From positions 1-38,937 of the IMG/VR virus record IMGVR_UViG_3300045110_000366: a DNA stretch of 38,937 nt; one strand, 5' to 3'. Position numbers and translations under genes: made by a program. The notes beneath the pieces are model-generated. The model saw only the letters and a list, made by a program, of their open reading frames with translations, had not been told where the DNA came from and did not search any database. Positions 36,628-38,937 of this stretch are shown piece after piece (positions within the stretch are counted from its first letter, which is position 1; every line of letters begins with the position of its first letter). Source of the stretch: a virus.

Positions 36628-37659
36628 TTAGCTGAACCGCGCGAGTGTTTTTGCCATGCCCTCGTCGGCCATCCTGGCCCGGTTTGCCGCTCGCACGTAG
36701 GTGCGGATCTCGCGCATGTCCTGGTGGCCGCTGACCGAGGCGATGAAGTCCTCCGAGCAGCCCGCCTGCGCCATCCGGCGCAGCATGGCCTTGCGCAGCC
36801 CGTGGGCGCGGCAACCGTCCGGTAGCCCGGCATCCCGGCAGCGATCGCGCCACCAGTTGCCGAACCCGGCGGCGGTGAAGGGGGCACCGGCGCCGGTGAC
36901 GATGAAGGTTCGGATGCCCAATGTCGGCGTCGCCTCGATGACTTCGGCGAGCTGCGGCGCGATCGGGATGTCCATCGGCACCCGGCCCTTGGATTGCACG
37001 TAGACCAGTCGGCCGGTTCTGGTGTTGGCGGGGCCAAGGTGGATGACGTCCTCGCGGCGCACCGCGGTGTAGAGCAAGAGCGCGAGCGCGAGCCGCGGCT
37101 TGGAGCCGACCGGCCAGTGCGACTCGAAGAGCTCGAGCTCCTCCTCGGACCAGGAATGGTGACCCTCGACCTTCCCGCGTTTGACGTTTGCGATACCCGT
37201 CACCGGGTTGTCGGGACGCCAGCCGCGATCCTTCGCGAAGTCGAACAGCAGGCGCAGGTTGCGCTTGAGGTTGCGCTGGGCGCCGGGCAGGCCGGCCTTG
37301 CCGTCGAGAATGATGCGGACGTGCTGTTGCTGGAGCAACCGAACCGGTTTGCTGCCATGCTGCTGGCAGAACCGGCGCAGGATGTTGCGGTCGTTCGCCT
37401 GCGTGACCGGGCGGTTTTTCAGGAATTGATCCGAGCGCATGTAATCCGAGACCAGCGCATCGATGCTGCCGGCTAGCACCCGCAGCGGGGCAGGGGGCTC
37501 GGCGCTCGCGAGCGCCAACTGGTACGCGGCCATAAAGGCTTCGGAGCCGGGCCGATCCGGCAACGCCACGCGGGCGCAGCCCTTGCGGCGGAAGTAGAAC
37601 CGCAGGGTGCCGTGGCGGTCACGGAATCTTTGAACGAACCGCAATTCGATCTTGGCCAT
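36628..37659 (-). CDS. int: Tyrosine recombinase integrase
   Basis: 343 residues. N-terminal arm-binding domain (about 1-55), core-binding domain (60-160, IDALVSDYMRSDQFLKNRPV), and catalytic domain with Arg201 (YTAVRREDVI), Lys224 (VQSKGR), His286 and Arg289 (AHGLRKA), His312 (VSGHQDM) and Tyr321 (IRTYVRA). All catalytic residues are present. It catalyses integration at the tRNA site and, with other factors, excision. It is the last gene of the leftward operon, next to attP. Confidence 0.95.
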   Translation of the reverse strand: MAKIELRFVQRFRDRHGTLRFYFRRKGCARVALPDRPGSEAFMAAYQLALASAEPPAPLRVLAGSIDALVSDYMRSDQFLKNRPVTQANDRNILRRFCQQHGSKPVRLLQQQHVRIILDGKAGLPGAQRNLKRNLRLLFDFAKDRGWRPDNPVTGIANVKRGKVEGHHSWSEEELELFESHWPVGSKPRLALALLLYTAVRREDVIHLGPANTRTGRLVYVQSKGRVPMDIPIAPQLAEVIEATPTLGIRTFIVTGAGAPFTAAGFGNWWRDRCRDAGLPDGCRAHGLRKAMLRRMAQAGCSEDFIASVSGHQDMREIRTYVRAANRARMADEGMAKTLARFS

Positions 37660-37846
37660 GCTTCAGTTCATCCCACGGGTTGTCGCCGTCCGCGCTGACA
37701 GGCGCGTCGAGCGTTGAAACCACGATCTCGCCGTCCGGCCGGATCACCACTTGCACCGCAACCTTGGCCTTGCCCGCCGCCTTGAAAATGCGGGCTATAT
37801 CAGCCTCACGGAACCTGGCGGCAGCACGCGACATTTTTTTACTCAA
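37619..37846 (-). CDS. Small protein overlapping integrase start, 75 aa
   Basis: Overlaps the integrase start by 41 bases. Sequence MSKKMSRAAARFREADIARI then FKAAGKAKVAVQVVIRPDGE and IVVSTLDAPV: helix then beta strands. Similar short proteins precede integrase in other Rhizobiales prophages (memory). It may be an integration or excision accessory, but lacks a clear HTH. Confidence 0.65.
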   Translation of the reverse strand: MSKKMSRAAARFREADIARIFKAAGKAKVAVQVVIRPDGEIVVSTLDAPVSADGDNPWDELKHGQDRIAVRSKIP

Positions 37847-38066
37847 CCTTGCGCCTTACTCGACTTCGCCGGGACTGGGAACCCCGGCCGGGGTGCGCCG
37901 GCTTTGCATGCCGGCGCTGCTCACCATCGTGCCGCTCCACCAAATCCATTGCCGCGATAAGGGCCGCTCGGATGGCGTTCCTAGCCATGCCTTGATAGGC
38001 GCATCCCATCCATACCCGGTCCCAGGCGGCACAGGCTGCATCGATTTGCGCTTCAGTAAAAGCCAT
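37839..38066 (-). CDS. Hypothetical protein, 75 aa
   Basis: The ATG at 38066 has GGAG eight bases upstream; the longer frame is unsupported. MAFTEAQIDAACAAWDRVWM, then GMARNAIRAALIAAMDLVER, then a basic tail rich in Arg. It overlaps the next gene by eight bases. Helical, function unknown. Confidence 0.6.
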   Translation of the reverse strand: MAFTEAQIDAACAAWDRVWMGCAYQGMARNAIRAALIAAMDLVERHDGEQRRHAKPAHPGRGSQSRRSRVRRKVE

Positions 38067-38071
38067 CCTCG

Positions 38072-38269
38072 TCACTCCCGCCCATTGGGCGCGTTGCGTA
38101 TGAACCTTGGCGGCTTTGCCCCGCGCATGTGGCCGTCCACTATCCAACGATCGCAGGCAGCCTGTCTCAGAGCAAGGCGCCACGGTTGCCGGCCGGCGCC
38201 GCGTTTCTTGGTCCGCGCCATGTAGAGCGCGCGGAACCAACATCGCCAGCCATGAAAGTATCGCCGCAT
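38072..38269 (-). CDS. Basic hypothetical protein, 65 aa
   Basis: GGGAGG lies eight bases before the ATG at 38269, and the start is four bases from the stop of the upstream gene, so coupling is likely. The product is Arg-, Trp- and Lys-rich (FHGWRCWFRALYMARTKKRG). A start at 38221 is an alternative. Function unknown. Confidence 0.5.
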   Translation of the reverse strand: MRRYFHGWRCWFRALYMARTKKRGAGRQPWRLALRQAACDRWIVDGHMRGAKPPRFIRNAPNGRE

Positions 38270-38273
38270 TATT

Positions 38274-38546
38274 TCAGCCTCCCCTCGGTTTCGGCGAATA
38301 GGCCCCGCGCTCCAATTTCCGCATGCTCCTGACCGCCTCCATCAATGTCCGTCCGCATTCTTCCGGTGAGGCTCTGCTCCGGGCGAGCACGATTGCGAGC
38401 GTCGTCATTAAGGTCGCCACAGTACAGCAGTCCGCTTCGCGCTGACTTAGGTCCGCCATCCTGTAGCGGTCCACCGAGTCGTCAAACCACTGCGTGATCC
38501 GTTCTTGGGACCAGCGGCCTATGTCATTTACAATCTGGTTACTCAT
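38274..38546 (-). CDS. Hypothetical protein, 90 aa
   Basis: MSNQIVNDIGRWSQERITQW then FDDSVDRYRMADLSQREADC and a helix (TVATLMTTLAIVLARSRASP). Mostly helical with a short hydrophobic stretch. No ribosome site before the ATG at 38546 is visible. Function unknown. Confidence 0.6.
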   Translation of the reverse strand: MSNQIVNDIGRWSQERITQWFDDSVDRYRMADLSQREADCCTVATLMTTLAIVLARSRASPEECGRTLMEAVRSMRKLERGAYSPKPRGG

Positions 38547-38572
38547 CGGGGATCAGGCGGTCGTGGCGCATC

Positions 38573-38644
38573 TCATGGGGTCTTTAGCTGCACACTCAAG
38601 ACTTGCCCTGTGCGCACCAGAACGGTCAGGCATTCGTCCACCAT
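38573..38644 (-). CDS. Possible micro-gene, 23 aa
   Basis: MVDECLTVLVRTGQVLSVQL then KTP. It fills most of the gap between two clear genes and has coding-like codons, but no ribosome site. Low confidence. Confidence 0.3.
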   Translation of the reverse strand: MVDECLTVLVRTGQVLSVQLKTP

Positions 38645-38659
38645 CTGCCTGGACGTCTT

Positions 38660-38764
38660 TCAGTAAGAAATCAGCACCAGCAGCACCGCGAGCGTTGACA
38701 TCGCCACGACGGCGGCGACGGTCAGGCTCATGATCTGGGTGGCAGACAGATCGTAGATGTTCAT
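38660..38764 (-). CDS. Tiny membrane peptide, 34 aa
   Basis: MNIYDLSATQIMSLTVAAVV then AMSTLAVLLVLISY: one or two hydrophobic segments. GGAGG lies six bases before the ATG, and the start follows the stop of the junction gene by 12 bases. Well supported as a gene, function unknown. Confidence 0.7.
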   Translation of the reverse strand: MNIYDLSATQIMSLTVAAVVAMSTLAVLLVLISY

Positions 38765-38776
38765 TGGCGGCCTCCG

Positions 38777-38810
38777 TCACCGATTGCAGCGCCACGAGCG
38801 GCCGTTGTTG
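38777..38810 (-). CDS. C-terminal part of the junction-crossing protein
   Basis: Continuation of the gene that starts at 335. It adds NNGRSWRCNR and the stop TGA (38779-38777). Bases 38811-38937 repeat the left end and also contain part of this gene. Confidence 0.75.
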
Positions 38811-38937
38811 TAATAGCTGCGGCCCTTGCCGCGGCAGATATCGTTCTCTCGTTTTGCCGGCCTTGGAGCCGCAGCGGCAACGACCGGCTTTGGCTGTTCC
38901 TCAGCCGGCGGCGACGCCTGATGGACCCGCATCGCCT
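38811..38937. repeat. Terminal overlap, right copy
   Basis: Exact copy of bases 1-127; see that entry. Confidence 0.95.

Noticed and set aside
38553-38795. 80-codon minus-strand frame at the right end
   Set aside because: It crosses the well-supported 34-residue membrane gene in another frame and is Arg-rich in the middle.

Overview
This window is one whole temperate tailed-phage genome (siphovirus type) assembled as a circle. Bases 1-127 are repeated exactly at 38811-38937. That is the overlap an assembler leaves when it closes a circle, so the unique genome is 38,810 bp and the ends are arbitrary: one small gene runs across the junction. The DNA is GC-rich with strong third-position GC bias. 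The DUF2460/DUF2163 baseplate genes resemble those of alphaproteobacterial gene transfer agents, and two secreted proteins end in a VPGPxAGAGFPG-type sorting tail. Together these suggest an alphaproteobacterial host, probably Hyphomicrobiales near Bradyrhizobium. The host is an inference.

Control region and leftward arm. An XRE-type repressor gene (4755-5084, minus) lies between two early promoters. Each promoter carries a 15-bp palindrome TTCAC-N5-GTGAA between its -35 and -10 boxes. The leftward operon runs from 4667 down through position 1, across the closure to 38810, and on to 36628. It encodes a DUF3102 protein with a J-domain-like tail, small regulators, a YqaJ-like exonuclease, a RecT-like annealing protein, a PEP-CTERM-like secreted protein, several very small membrane proteins and a tyrosine integrase. 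Beyond the integrase is the probable attP. Its core matches the 3' end of a tRNA gene and has two GTTTGACA repeats on each side.

Rightward early genes (5172-11135). These are a Cro-like protein (probably translated from a leaderless mRNA), a second regulator, hypothetical proteins, a C5 cytosine methyltransferase with a second long open frame inside it, a VRR-NUC nuclease, and a DUF1376 replication-type protein. The DUF1376 gene and the small gene before it contain repeated GGTAGCAATGC, a candidate origin. A TSCPD protein follows whose 3' end was apparently replaced when an HNH cassette arrived; the old 3' end is still readable downstream.

Late genes (11592-36426). A NusG/RfaH-like protein precedes a structured 316-bp leader and a second PEP-CTERM-like protein. 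Then come packaging (HNH, TerS, TerL), head (two beta-sandwich paralogues, protease-capsid fusion, portal, collagen-like protein), connector, tail tube, tail chaperones with a -1 frameshift, tape measure, baseplate and tail fibre. Lysis genes (amidase, membrane/coiled-coil proteins) follow, with another HNH cassette behind the amidase. A pair of opposite-strand cargo genes (33853-34459) sits between tail fibre and lysis genes.

How it fits together: the repressor holds both early promoters through the shared operator, exonuclease and annealing protein serve recombination, and integrase with attP gives lysogeny. The NusG paralogue probably lets polymerase read through the roughly 24-kb late operon. 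The two sorting-tail proteins and the small membrane or secreted genes are probably cargo acting at the host envelope.
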